In this document: positions 1 to 11,450 of the stretch, in pieces
How the letters are laid out: the number at the start of each line of letters is the position of its first letter
Position numbering within the stretch: the stretch's first letter is position 1
Origin: Pseudeuparius sepicola
Lineage: Eukaryota; Arthropoda; Insecta; Coleoptera; Anthribidae
Length of the DNA: 64,000 nucleotides
Assembly: GCA_963920635.1 (NCBI GenBank)
Contig: OY987299.1
Span: 118,359,373-118,423,372, forward strand
Reading direction: 5' to 3'
The notes under the pieces: generated by a model
Database searches by the model: none
What the model saw: only the letters and a program-made list of their open reading frames with translations
What the model was told of the DNA's origin: nothing
Made by a program: the position numbers and the translations under genes

Positions 1-2787
1 ACCTACCTACCAGAGGAAGGAAATCATTCATAACTCGCACGTGCCCGTGTACCTCCTAGTGTTTACATGGAAGGTATTTTTGGAAACCACTGAAGGAAGT
101 TCTTTTTATGATCGCTAATAGAACTGTCGGCATTGCTATCTAATTACCAAGAACAGCAAAAACATTAAACTTGATAAAAAAAGATGTCATGTACCATGTA
201 GTAATAATGGCATAACGTGATATTTGGAAACGGTCACCACTCGATTCTGGATATACCAATGACATACCTGTATTTTAGCCTTCCTGCGCACAGCAAGGCG
301 CAAAAAACGAAACGAGATGGAATTCGCCGCCATTTTTAACCCTATATTGGCACTTTGTATAGTGGATAAATAAAAATCAGTTGAAATCAGTTTTCATATT
401 GCGCTTTTGATTCATTTTTGGACTAAAAATAAGTTATTAGTTTATGTTTAGTTGTTATGGGATATTCACCATGTTCCGCATATTGTACCTACCTACTAAA
501 GAAATGGTAGGCTTCAAAAAACCATATTTGGCTTTAGAAGCATTTTATGAAGACGAAGAATCCGAACAAATTAGTAAGCTTATCAACTACAATGTTTTAG
601 GTAAGTATTTATCTTTTTAGGGTTCTAAAAGAAGACATGCTTTGGGAATGACCGACTACATTAGCTTAGCAGAAAACACTCCACCAAAAAACTCTTGCAG
701 ATACTGGATATAGAAATATAGAAGGTACTTATAGGATAAAGAGATAGTAGTCAATGTTGGAAGAAATATTGGATCTGAAAAAAACGTACAACAAGTAAAA
801 TATCAAACAGAAAATCATTTTCTTTAACGCTTATTTCGCATTTCTATACATTTCAGAATACCTGCTTCATTTAGGATTGACAATGGCCGCCAAATATTTC
901 CCCAGTTGCACGTCTCTTTTGGGCTGTATAGGTTGCTATATATAGGTATCTGACTACAGTAGGTACCTGCTACCACAGAATGTGCTACTACCCTTTTAGA
1001 AAAGCAAAAGGTATATTTTTATGTTACACTTATGATAGGTTCTTTTTAACTTTGAAAACGAAGTCATCGACACATAGAAGTATATATTTAACAACTAATA
1101 ATTTTAATATTATTTATACCTACACCTCAAAGTACGTACAATAAGTAAATAGATAAGATACACAACATTATTAATTTATTTGGAAGTTGCAATTTTTTGA
1201 TAAATCCAGGTTGTAGGTATAACTGGAAACTATAAATTTGACATTTTTATCAGCAAGGAAAAAATGGGAACGAATCAATCAAACCCTGTATTAAAAATCT
1301 CCTGGACTAACTATGCAATAAAAAAGCTTATATCTGAAATCAAACTTAATCGATAATTATAACTTCGTTAAATAATTAGGACAATCCCAAAAAAGAATCT
1401 TTCAAAATAATTCCAATAATTCATCTTTTAAAATAATTCCATAGCCTTGACAAAGAAATAACCTACATATTGAAATTTCCTAAAACAACTATTATGTTGT
1501 ACGGTAACCTGTTGCATAACGGGGTCAAATTATTACAACGATACATAACATGATTAATAACTTGCATGGCACCTCCTAAATAAGTTGGCATTAATCGACA
1601 ATATACATTTTATAATTGCGTGTTAAACGTGCATAAATCGTAATTAACAATAATTAACATATTACAACATAGTAATCTTGCATCGTTTAATAATTTCTTT
1701 AAGATCGTAAAATCTGAAGTTAGTGCAGAAATATGCTAAGCAAATAAAGAGAGTAAGAGAATAAGTCATGTCTAGTACTAAGGTAGTAGTATAGTAATTT
1801 GGTACCTACAAAATCTTTTTTATCCCTTCTAAATAGTTTTTCAGAGCCACGCCCATGTTGGGCGGTACAAAACGATTAGTCCGCTAGTCACGTCTCAATT
1901 TGCAATAAACTCGTAATTTGATTATTTCTTTGAATGAGCCAACAGCAACTGTTATGGTTTTCAACTGGCTGGCATTCATCGATTTTCATTTTTCACTTAC
2001 ACACAGTGCAGTCAGTGCAGCACCCATTTTAAAAAGAACCAGCTAAATAGATGGTCTACATGAAAAAGAAATCAAGAAATGCCGGACAAATTTTACTAGT
2101 GCAACGACAAAAATTCCAGTTAAGGGTCATCCCATCGAGCTGTAAACGAGCTATTTTTTATGTAGGTAACGATTTTCTATCCATAACTGACAGTTTTTCT
2201 TATCCAAATTTATAAATCATTGTCTATAATTGAAAATAATTTACACAAAGTATTCAGTGGCTACGGTAAACAATGACAACAAGTTATTACGCATTGCCAA
2301 AAACTGGTTTAATAAAAAATAATAACATATAAAATTGAATTCTTGTCCTCGGGACTTTCCAACTAATAATGATGAATGAACCTTTCACAAAAGTATATAA
2401 TACTCCGGTAAATCAAGGAAGCAATATATTTTAACAGCCAACTTCGAGTAAACGTTATGCAACAAAATGTAAATAAATTTGTTTGCATTTTTATAACATC
2501 TGCTGAAAACATCAATTTACAGTTCTCCTCAAGGTTGTCACCTATGCAAAATACAGTGATGGTTTTCCATTATGTGTGGAAGAGGGCGAGTCCAATAAAT
2601 TTATAAAGTTTATTTTTATTGCTTCGTTTATAAAATGACATCATAACGTGACACTCTATGATCACAACATCACACGTTATGATCTCATAATCTAAAACTT
2701 TATGCAAATTTTTGAAAAACTATAACAATGATGCTTATTGACAGTGTTTTTACTTATATGCACTTATAGCTACTATTGTAAGTAACA
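1..2787. other. AT-rich stretch without a recognisable gene
   Basis: I see no convincing coding region, RNA gene or bounded transposon here. The DNA is AT-rich, with scattered TAGGTA/TACCTA motifs and short homopolymer runs. It is best read as intergenic or intronic background. Confidence 0.6.
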
Positions 2788-2974
2788 CTGCTGACCAGGG
2801 CCGCGTCAACATTCGGTGGCGCCTGTGTGTAAAAATTTCCGTGGCGCCCATAAAAATTAAGTTTTCAAAAACATACTTGTTTTGGTTTTGGTAAACAAAA
2901 AAGTAGATAAGTAGAAACAAACACAAATTTATTAAGTATAAAGTAATCTAGTAAATATATCTACTTTGTATATA

Positions 2975-3639
2975 CAGTGTGTCCCAATTTGATACTGGAC
3001 ACCTCAGAAATATATGAAGGGCAAGGAAAATAAATGGTCTCTATTTTTTTATTGGTAGTACCAAGGGAGAGTATCTCATAGGTGGTGGTATTTGGATGGG
3101 GTAATTATTTCATAGCATGCTATGATTTTTTATAATAGCAAATTTTCAAGAAACCCCATCAGGAATTTTTTTACGACAAATTGTTATAGGAAACTTGTTG
3201 AGTAGATTCGCAAAATTTTAAAAGGCTAGGCCTACTTTGATTTTTAGATTTGTCTCCCACTTTTTTCTTAGAAAAGTGTCCTTTCTAAAGCTTTCACCTC
3301 AAAATTTTAATTTTTCACGATGATCAAGTTTCCTTAATAATATTTTGACGTGAAAGCTCCAGAAAGGACACATTTCTAGGAAAAAAAGTGGGAGAAAAAG
3401 GCGAAAAAGATAAAAATCAAAGTAGGCCTAGACTTTTGAAATTTTGCAATTCTACTCAGTTTTCTTATTAACTTTTTGTCGAAAAAAACCCTAATAGGGT
3501 TTCTTCAAAATTAGCTATTTTGAAAAATCATAGCAGGCCTTGAAATAATTACCCCATCCAAATACCACCGCCTATGAGATACTCTCCCTTGGGACTATCA
3601 ATACAAAAATGGAGACCAGTATCAAATTGGGACACACTG
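2975..3639. mobile_element. Fold-back MITE, Tc1/mariner type (TA duplication)
   Basis: The ends are inverted copies of CAGTGTGTCCCAATTTGATA, directly flanked by TA (2973-2974 and 3640-3641). The two arms remain complementary with mismatches over most of the 665 bp, for example around the GGTAATTATTTCA and CCTACTTTGATTTTTA blocks, so the single strand would fold into one long hairpin. No coding potential is seen. It is inserted inside the surrounding hAT-type element. Confidence 0.85.
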
Positions 3640-3838
3640 TATAACATAAAAAACATAAAATATAAAATAAAACAAATAATTATAAAATTAAAAAATCTCT
3701 TTGGCTAAAAAAAACAAAACAAATAGGTACTCTGTGCAAGGTCTCTATCAATAAAACTAAATAATATTTTTTTCTGTTCGGTATCTACCTAATACCTAAT
3801 ACCTAGTGTCACAAAATAAAATAATTAATTAATACATA

Positions 3839-4159
3839 CAGTGTGGCCCATTTGGAATGGGGCCACCCCTGTAAAATTTTTATTTTTCATCCGATTTTAG
3901 CCGGTTTTTTTTCTAAAGATAGGTCACAAAAAATTCTAGTTTGTTGCAAAATTTAGGTCTTACTCTCAATTTTCAAGGCCTTCTTCGATTTTTTTTTAAT
4001 GACGAAAATCATTTAGCGATTTTTTTATTTAAAATCTGGCCCCAAATTTTGCACCAAAGTAGAATTTTTTGTGACCTATCTTTAGAAAAAATCTCGGCTA
4101 AAATCGGGTGAAAAATAAAAATTTTACAGGGGTGGCCCCATTCCAAATGGGCCATTCTG
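3839..4159. mobile_element. Short fold-back MITE, Tc1/mariner type
   Basis: A 321-bp near-palindrome with TA on each side (3837-3838 and 4160-4161). Its ends carry CAGTGTGGCCCATTTGGAAT and the inverse with one or two mismatches. The arms meet near 4000. It is non-coding and nested in the hAT-type element. The end sequence resembles, but is not the same as, that of the 2975-3639 MITE. Confidence 0.85.
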
Positions 4160-4367
4160 TATATAAGATATAAAAAAATCTTTCGAATACTATTAAAAGT
4201 CAACAATACACTTCAATAAGCAATTTAGAAAAAAATCCACTTTTCGTGCTTTCAAGTCAGCCTTATGGCGCCCATCGAATTTTGGCGTTTTTTGGCGCCC
4301 CTTCGCACCTGGCGCCCGTGTGCGCCGCACACATTGCACACGTGGACGGCGCGGCCCTGCTGCTGAC

Positions 4368-7300
4368 ATAAAACTGATTTCAGAAATAATTTAATATTTT
4401 TTATTATATTTATTTTCTGGGACCGCAGTGGCGATGTTCGTAGCGTCGCCGAATTATTTGAACTGCATGTGCTCCCTTCGATCGAACTTGGTTCGAATCG
4501 AAGTCGAGGCAGACTGCATGCACACGTCTTTATAGAAAAACACCGCTGATGTCCAAGAGCGCTGGACAAAATGTGGATTCACGGCATTGCTCCTTAATAG
4601 GTTTCTCAGTGTCATTTAGTAATATTGTCCTACACTCACTGGGATTACTACGGTTTTCTAGGCTGTTTTTTTTTTTGTAGTATTTGAGCGAATGCTATCC
4701 TAGTTCTATCAAGAAAAGACCTAGTCTAGCCGCAAATGGCAACGATGCCAAAAATAATAGTAATTGCCCCCCTCCCCCACACAAGCATTCAGTTGCTTCC
4801 GGGGTACTCCTATCGTGAGAGTGGGAATTTTTATTACTATTAACAGACTTTTATAATCGAACAAACCTCAGACCAAATATTACCTGATCATAATAACTGT
4901 TATAGATTCCCGACATTTTATCATGGACATTATTTTAATACGCTATTAATATTTACGATTTTTTGTTGAACAACAACCTAAAAAGCAAATTACTATATAA
5001 CTGTTGTTTTTAATCTGAAACACAATTTCGCTTAATTTTAAACGTTGCCTACAATATGCGGGCTCATATTCATATACTTCCCAAGAACGATTTAGAAATT
5101 TGGCGAAGGCTCTGGGATGAATGTGATGTGAATTTAAACACTACCATCATTATTCCTTTACTCCTTGTCTATTACCATTGATTAAGGTAACGAATTCCTT
5201 ATTCAATGCTATTACCACAGACCGGGGCCCATGGAAACTTGAATCACATTTAATTTCTCCTCTCCCACATAGCCACTACCACTATTTTTTTAAAGGGAGC
5301 ATGCCACACTCAGACAACTTGTGGATTTCGAGGCGCTGAGTTGATTATGACAAGGGAGAGGGTTGAACCTTCCTTGTACCGAGGCACACAGGATAGAAGG
5401 CCTGCAGCCATCCCCTCCCCTCCGCTGCAAAGTCACACTGTCAGGCCATGTCAAACGCCTCGTTCACGCTCTCAGTTCTCAGTCGAGGCGCACCGAGGCA
5501 CGCGGCTTTACGGCATGGTATTCGTGCATATACAGCTACAAATCCTCATATTCAGTTATCCTTTCATATATTGTTTAGCGCAATTCAGGTATTCAGGCCG
5601 TATATCATCATTTAATTGAAAAAAAAACAGGGGCAATACGTAATTACAGATGTGTTAAACTACTGGAAATTTGTCTCAAAATTCTGTAAAATATGTCGTT
5701 GTTAACAGAAGGAAATAATTGTTCTTACCATGTATCCTATCATCAGTTAATTGTAAAATGTTTGGCTACACCGGCAAACATAATATATCTCGATAATTAT
5801 GGAAAGATTCAAAATGATAGAATAATAACGCAAAAGGCTAAGAGAAAACTAAAGAAATTAGCGAATTGATATTTCTTATTTTCATTAATTATATTATATT
5901 TATATTATATTTATTTCTACTTAATCGCTAAAGCAATTTGCATGTGTTTTTTTTATTTTCATTGTGCTTATTACGTTTGTTTCTACTTATTATCACTTTA
6001 CTGCCGCTTCATTATCATTATTAAAAAGATAAATGTTCATAATGTTGCTTGTTGCACGAGGATTATATTATTATGCAGTTTTCATTTCCTTAAAATTTCA
6101 TTACTGTCTCACTGGAAGATAACCGAGAAGATAACCCACTATTATCTTTGTAATCTGCTGTAATCTACTCTATAAAATGATAATGGAGTGATGGAGAAGC
6201 GATAATGAGTGCTGCATAAAGCCACCTTTATTAATTGTTGAATTTCTTTGAGTTTATTATGTTTGTTAGTACGAATTTAATTGTTTAGAATGATTTATTT
6301 TCTGTTGTGCGTAACATTTTTCGGTTTCTTATGGTATGTATTAATAAATAATCTGGAAAATAAAAAAAATGACTCTAAAACTCTCCAAAATACTGCAAAG
6401 CACAGAATATCTTAGTTCGAATTATTGGCCTGAGTGTGTGACGTCATCGATCGAGTCTGCAGGCCTTCTATCCCGTGTGCCTCGGTTGTACCAACTGGAA
6501 ACCGAAAACTCGAAGTTTCGTTTTTGCGTTACATCTTCGAATCAGCTGCAGGACTTTTTTATAAAATTATTTTCATATCTAACCCAAAGTTAAAGCAGTC
6601 ACCAACCCAGATTAGCTGACTTCAAACACTATTTTAATATTTTGTCGTTGAATGAAGGAATCCCACTCAACGATTTTGTGCTTGCCACAAGTGCAGGTCA
6701 AAATCTATTGAAGCATTTGCATTTTTTCAGTGAAAAGGGGGCTTAATAGCGACTGACGTGAATATTTAAAATTATCATATCGTGCATCAAAAGGCCAGGA
6801 AGTCGTTTACTGAATTTGTAACTAAAATAAACCTGTCCGAAGCCTCACAGAGAGACAAAGTCTATAAGGTGGTAGCAGAGAAATGGAGTAGGTGGTAGGT
6901 ATTTAGTATTTCACCCAACACCCAACGCTTTTAGGGTACAAGGATATGTATCCTAACTATATTTTTTAAAAACATATTTTTTAGAATGGTCTTAATCTGA
7001 GGACTGCAAAAAATACCTGCTGCTGCTATTCAAATCTGTTTTGCCATGACGAAATACTACGAACTTGTTTAAAACACCAAATATTTCCTGTCCAAAAACT
7101 GTGCTACTGATGCGCTCGGCTTTCGGCAGTGTCCACTAGCATTTATTTTCTTTGCCCCAGTCATAAATATGCAAAAATGCAAAAATGGCCTTTGGCTCAT
7201 AAAAATCTAATCTACAAAGTCGAAATTTCGCTCATTATTCTATAAAAATACCTCCCGATTCGCTGGGTATGAATTTAAAATTAGGCCCGATTACAAATAG

Positions 7301-7545
7301 ATAGTTTCTTGAAACATTACTCAAAAGAACGCCAATTGGACTCAAGTTATCTCCTTTAGAAAACAAATGGGGCCAGAACCACTCCACCATAGGAGTTTTT
7401 ACCGGTGTGAAGTTGTGTGAAGCACCTATTTTCTGGCAGTCAAAAATTGTAGGTAGCAGCCAAACAAATTTTTTGGGAAGTTAGCAGCCTTTTTTATTCC
7501 AAAGCGCCGAATTGTGCGCGATGGAGCCATGTGCGGTAATGTATA
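4368..7545. other. Unassigned region with one inverted repeat pair
   Basis: No gene is supported. Apart from the inverted repeat pair at 5377-5406 and 6457-6486, the sequence is AT-rich with short open frames that look random. A more GC-rich patch lies at about 4415-4510 and another at 5340-5520, with no recognised domain. Confidence 0.5.
5377..6486. repeat. Inverted repeat pair about 1.1 kb apart
   Basis: A 30-bp block at 5377-5406 (core GCACACAGGATAGAAGGCC) recurs inverted at 6457-6486 with one mismatch. The pair may be the ends or sub-ends of a decayed element. No target duplication was found, so the boundaries are not defined. Confidence 0.5.
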
Positions 7546-7780
7546 TAAGTAGGCACGGGCGTAGCCAAGGGGGGGGGTTTCGGGGGTTCAAACCCCCCCC
7601 CCCCGAAATAAGCAAAATATTACCTAATATTATACCGAAAAAATACGAGGAGTGAAGAGTTAAATTATTATTACGTTTGAATATATTATGTAGTAATAGT
7701 AACGCCTAGCGCCATCTTTTGACGAGAGGCAGACGCAGTTGCAGCAGAACTATTTTGTATTGTAGGGACACTTTGCGTTG

Positions 7781-7875
7781 TTTCTCGATTATTCGCCACG
7801 CCCCTCGGTCGAAATGAGCGGAACTTTGTGGAAGTTCGTGGAAGTTTCTGGACGGCTACTGGGCTGCTATATAAG
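7781..7875 (+). promoter_or_regulatory. Heat-shock-like promoter in hAT copy 1
   Basis: A TATA box (TATATAAG, 7868-7875) lies downstream of GAA/TTC pentamer repeats: GAA cores start at 7821, 7831 and 7841 in 10-bp phase with interleaved TTC-like units, and a second TTC..GA..TTC cluster is at 7781-7795. This is the layout of heat-shock elements in insect hsp promoters. Downstream is a GC-rich start region, an A-rich leader and a consensus splice donor (GTAAGTGAG, 7985-7993). Stress induction is inferred, not shown. Confidence 0.55.
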
Positions 7876-8063
7876 CGGCGCCGCGGCGCGTGACCGCGCT
7901 TACGGCAGTATTGTTCCATGCGAACTCGAAGCGAATAAAAGTGAAAAGTGGGGAACGAATAGTGAAGAGAATTAAGTGTACCGTGTAAGTGAGTAATTTT
8001 AGTGCGCTGTTATTCGATGACCTTGTTAAGGATAGATACGTGAATCATTATTACTGTCGAAAA

Positions 8064-8231
8064 ATGGAGGGGAAAAAAAGGAAGGGTGATAAACTTAAAG
8101 GTATGGACTACTGGAAAAAGTGGTGTAGTCAAGGTCAAGGGGTTTCTAATAAAGAAACAAATTTGGATTTAGCTATCAAAGCTTCAGCTACCTTGCATGC
8201 TGATAAGAAGACTGCCTACCCCGAAATCTAG
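8064..8231 (+). pseudogene. Short N-terminal remnant frame of hAT copy 1
   Basis: An ATG at 8064 follows the leader and opens a lysine-rich 55-codon frame that stops at 8231. It contains WKKWCSQGQG and an AIKASATLHA segment. I do not recognise a domain. Its position right after the promoter and leader suggests the original start of the transposase, now fused by deletion to the C-terminal segment in another frame. Copy 2 has the same frame at 30464-30631, with one clear amino-acid change near the start. Confidence 0.45.
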
Positions 8232-8496
8232 TTTGGAATGCCTAGATATGTGCGATAAAAACCTTTATCCTAATATTTACACATTACTACAAATCTTGGC
8301 TACCATTCCTGTATCCACTGCTACCCCAGAAAGGTCTTTCTCGAGCCTAAGGAGACTGAAAAACTATTTACGAAACACTACAAGTGAAAACAGACTTAAT
8401 GGTTTGGCCCTAATGAACATTCACTATGGAACAGAAATTCATGCAGATGAAGTAGTGGATATATTTAAAAGAAAAAGCCGAAGATTTCTTCTTTAA
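8224..8496 (+). pseudogene. hAT transposase C-terminal dimerisation segment
   Basis: This frame reads through the typical hATC motif: LYPNIYTLLQILATIPVS followed by TATPERSFSSLRRLKNYLR and GLALMNIHY, ending at a stop at 8496. That is the C-terminal dimerisation region of hAT transposases of the ZMYM1-like group. The DDE catalytic region that should precede it is absent, and the join near 8220-8232 is out of frame with the upstream remnant. A functional transposase cannot be made from this copy. Confidence 0.85.
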
Positions 8497-8692
8497 TGGT
8501 TTTAGATTGAGCGCAGAGGAATGAAATTAATTTATCCATTTCATTTAAAGTTAAGAACTTTATAAATATGTCGTAGTTTTTCGGATGAATATATAGATAT
8601 TAAATTTCATGTAAGTATATTTTTGTTGTTTTATTTACTCCTCAAACTAAACCCCCCCAAAACTAAATCCTGGCTACGCCCGTGTAAGTAGG

Positions 8693-9403
8693 TATAATGA
8701 TCTGGATGGATTCAAACGTGAAACTGGCCCATATAATTAACTGCCTATCAATCAAACTATTGACTTTATGTTCAAGTCTTGTCGTTGAACAAATTCCATA
8801 ATTTCGTAGATCAGCTGTTGCAGTTCCAAGGTCGTTGAGTCTGGCCGGTCCCGAAATTAGGCACGTGGTCCCAAGGCCCCCACTGCGCCATCCGTAACAA
8901 AATCTCGCACCTGCCACCTGACTGGCAGATGGTCACGTCCGGTCACTTCTTATATCAAACAGTAATTAGCCCCGAATCAAATTTCGGGGGGTTTTTACAG
9001 TGCCGACGACGATATCAAGGGGTAATATTTCTGTGACGAAAGAAAGATTAAGTATAAAATATTTAGATTTTATAATATGATAATAAAATTATGCCCTGGT
9101 CTGCCGGACATCCTGAAGACCTGCTCAAATATTGATAATAATACACCTTTTTCACTAGATTGAAGTTAGTTAATTTGTATGTTTGAATAGAGAATAATAT
9201 TCGGTAGGTACTTTGATGTAGTAGAGACCGATTTTTCAGGAACGACATAATTTTTTGCCCTGTTGTCAGAATTACGATCAACATGTCCAATTGTTTGTCA
9301 TCCATTCAAAATTTGAAATACGAAATTTTTTTGACAACTAAAAATGTGAGAACCAGATACAGTAGCAGGACGTTGACAACAACGCTAAAATTGAAGCAAT
9401 TAG
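8693..9403. other. Unassigned spacer
   Basis: No gene, RNA or bounded repeat could be supported between the hAT copy and the next element. A modestly GC-rich patch lies at 8820-8960. Confidence 0.5.
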
Positions 9404-9560
9404 TGTTTTAGGCGAGGCCTACGATAAAGACAGGCCATGGCGCACAAAAATCACGTGACCATCTTAGTCCGACGTTACATGTCATTTGTCACATAACTGA
9501 AAGCGGCAGCTTGGATTTTGAGAAGTTTTAAATGTTTAAAGTTTTTTTAAACGTCTTAAA

Positions 9561-9712
9561 CCTGGTTCATACAGCTTCTTTATGTTTTAATTTTACTTTA
9601 TTTTTGAGAAATATTAAATGTCAGTGGTCAATTCAAATCAAGGGACAAATGCCGTTGGTTATTTCTTAAAGATAAAGTAAAATTAAAAGATAAAGAAACT
9701 GTATGAACCAGG
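9561..9712. mobile_element. Small fold-back MITE
   Basis: A 152-bp element with 40-bp arms (9561-9600 and 9673-9712, two mismatches) starting CCTGGTTCATACAG. It is non-coding and nested within the THAP-type element. The target duplication is unclear. Confidence 0.75.
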
Positions 9713-9734
9713 CTTTAGTTTATATTTTAGTTCT

Positions 9735-10150
9735 AGTTTGTGTCTAGTGCGCGTGTGTCCTGGCGGAGGGGAACCGACCAGGTGTTATTATGGCCTCTGG
9801 GTGGGAGCCGTACCGTCCAGGAGTATTGGTGCCACTCGCGCCGACGCGTGAGCGCTGTAAGGGGAATTCTCCATTCCCGGAATGGACAGTGGAGCTTGAG
9901 ACAGACGGGTGAACTGCTTACGGGAGATCCGCGAGCTCAGACGGTCCGGGTGGCTGGAAGCCGTTCCCGTTGACCACGTTCGGGTTTGTGTATTTTGCAT
10001 TCACCATTCACCTTGTGAGAAATAAATCAGTGTTGTAACTTACTCGAGGATTTTCGTTGTCGACCCACGCCCTAATACGGTTCCTATTCGGCCTTTCACG
10101 CTGCCGATCAACTGGGACCTCGTCAATATTTACAATATACTGAGGTGAGT
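9735..10150 (+). other. GC-rich leader or possible solo LTR
   Basis: This segment is clearly more GC-rich than its surroundings. It has a polyadenylation-type AATAAA at about 10021 and a consensus-like donor (GAGGTGAGT) near 10142. It could be the promoter and first exon of the THAP element, or a solo LTR inserted in it. I found no clean TG...CA ends with a target duplication, so neither reading is proven. Confidence 0.3.
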
Positions 10151-10227
10151 TTTCATTTTTATTTCGTAAAAAATAACCTAAATACCAAATATTGGGCCTG
10201 TTTATATTATATTTATACATATTACAA

Positions 10228-10537
10228 AAGCCAGGAAGAAAATGTCACCATAACAACATTTGCTTTGCCTCGGGATGAAATTTTGCGCCAAAAATGGATT
10301 CGTCAAATTCCAACTGAGATTTAAGTAATTTCTAAAAAACACTTAAGTATGTGTCGCTAACGCATTTTCAAGAAAGTGAAACAATTAAAGTGGACAAATG
10401 TCTTGTGGAGGAAAATACCTTTAGAGAATATCACCTAAGCTAAAGGAAGGTGCTGTTCCAACAATTTCTGAGAATGTGCCAAAATATTTGAGTGCAGTGC
10501 CGTTTAACTCTCAGCCCAAAACAGCTGAGGCAGGTTG
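10228..10537 (+). pseudogene. Decayed THAP domain
   Basis: Pieces of a THAP zinc-binding domain appear in order but in shifting frames: KPGRKCHHNNICF, then LPRDEILRQKWIRQIP (the conserved LP.D...R..W...I block), then a THFQES block where CxxH-F is expected, then LKEGAVPTI, which matches the AVPTI end of THAP domains. At least two frameshifts and internal stops separate them. THAP domains bind DNA in P-element-like transposases and related host proteins. The transposase body that should follow is not recognisable. Confidence 0.6.
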
Positions 10538-10746
10538 AAAATTTTGAAAAACAATTAGAGAAAGCCTAGATGCACAAAACCATTGATGTAATAGATGAAA
10601 GAAAACTCGCCAAATTTTTACGAAATTTGTTTTTTCTACTTATATCCAAAAATGCCTTTTATTGTATAGGACTAGGTTGGTCACGTGACTACGCGATTAT
10701 GCGTTAGCGCCATGGCCTGTCTTTATCGTTGGCCTCGTGTTTTAGG

Positions 10747-11450
10747 GGCATGACGTCACGTCTTCCCTAGAAAATTTTAATTTAATATTTAATTTTACCC
10801 CCTATCCCTGTCTCAAGAAATCGGAAAAAAAATGTTTTTGGGCTCTATTTTCACTTATACACCCTTACAGCACGATGTGCGGTAATGGCCTATCTTTGCA
10901 CCTGGAACTTTAATCTGTTTCTTGAGATTATACTTTTAGAATGTTTTTTATTGTGTATATTTTTTAAAGTATGTAAATAAGAAAAAACTTAGTGGGCGGT
11001 GTTTAGACTGAAGTTCGAGTGTCAGGTTAGAGTGCACGAATTGTAATATGTGTTTATTAGTATAGTGGTGTTTAGTTATGTATTTCCTAGTTACTTTGAC
11101 CAGAACTCGTTCTCTACCATATTAGAATATTTATCCCTCATTTAAAACAGCCCAGTTTAAATGGAGCCACTTACTCTTCCCAACGGATACTTAGGTAGGT
11201 AGGCACATAATAATAATTGACTGGCAGTCATAAATATGGATAAATCAAGCTTGTTACTTATATGCAGGTTTCTAATCTCTGTCAGGAGTCTGATATTCAT
11301 ACACTGGTCATATAATTTCTACCAGAGTATATGCCTAGATAACTAAAATTGAAGGACACCGTTAAACCTAGTGGGAGGAATAGATTTTGGCATGCTTCTA
11401 ATGTATTTGTTTTTTATTTGCATAATTATTGTATGGTGGGGAGTTGCTAA
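10747..11450. other. Unassigned spacer between two THAP-type elements
   Basis: No coding or RNA gene recognised. A GTCA-rich patch follows the 9-bp duplication; the rest is AT-rich background. Confidence 0.5.

Larger units (their letters stand above)
2796..4359. mobile_element. hAT-type non-autonomous element with nested MITEs
   Basis: Both ends are inverted copies of CAGGGCCGCG (2796 inward and 4359 inward). They are flanked by the perfect 8-bp direct duplication CTGCTGAC (2788-2795 and 4360-4367), the hallmark of hAT insertion. The terminal regions are rich in GGCGCC-like motifs on both sides. No transposase reading frame is visible, so it must have been moved in trans. Much of the interior consists of two later insertions (2975-3639 and 3839-4159); without them the element is only about 580 bp. 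Confidence 0.8.
7554..8684 (+). mobile_element. Internally deleted hAT element, copy 1
   Basis: Terminal inverted repeats CACGGGCGTAGCCA (7554 inward and 8684 inward) are flanked by the perfect 8-bp duplication TAAGTAGG (7546-7553 and 8685-8692). The element carries a promoter-like region, a short N-terminal reading frame and the C-terminal hAT dimerisation segment of a transposase. The catalytic middle is missing. Copy 2 at 29958-31080 is nearly identical, which implies recent amplification, probably by a full-length relative elsewhere. Just inside the left end, runs of G and C (7570-7605) form a G-tract/C-tract palindrome. Confidence 0.93.
9413..10737 (+). mobile_element. THAP-type DNA transposon, 9-bp target duplication
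   Basis: A 31-bp terminal inverted repeat (left 9413-9443, right 10707-10737, one mismatch, core ACGATAAAGACAGGCCATGG) is flanked by the direct duplication TGTTTTAGG (9404-9412 and 10738-10746). A second shared block, CACGTGACCA, lies just inside both ends in inverted orientation. The interior holds a smaller MITE, a GC-rich leader-like segment and a decayed THAP domain. A 31-bp repeat with a THAP domain fits P-element-like elements, but 9 bp is one more than the usual 8 for P; a Mutator-like origin is the main alternative. Confidence 0.7.

Noticed and set aside
4415..4510. tRNA-like B box (GGTTCGAATCG) with an upstream GCAGTGGCG, suggesting a tRNA or SINE
   Set aside because: The boxes are about 65 bp apart, the cloverleaf does not fold by eye, and no A-rich tail or duplication was found.
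7686..7919. Minus-strand frame of 77 codons, repeated at 30074-30319
   Set aside because: It is antisense to the hAT promoter region and is shared only because the two hAT copies are nearly identical; no domain and no start context.
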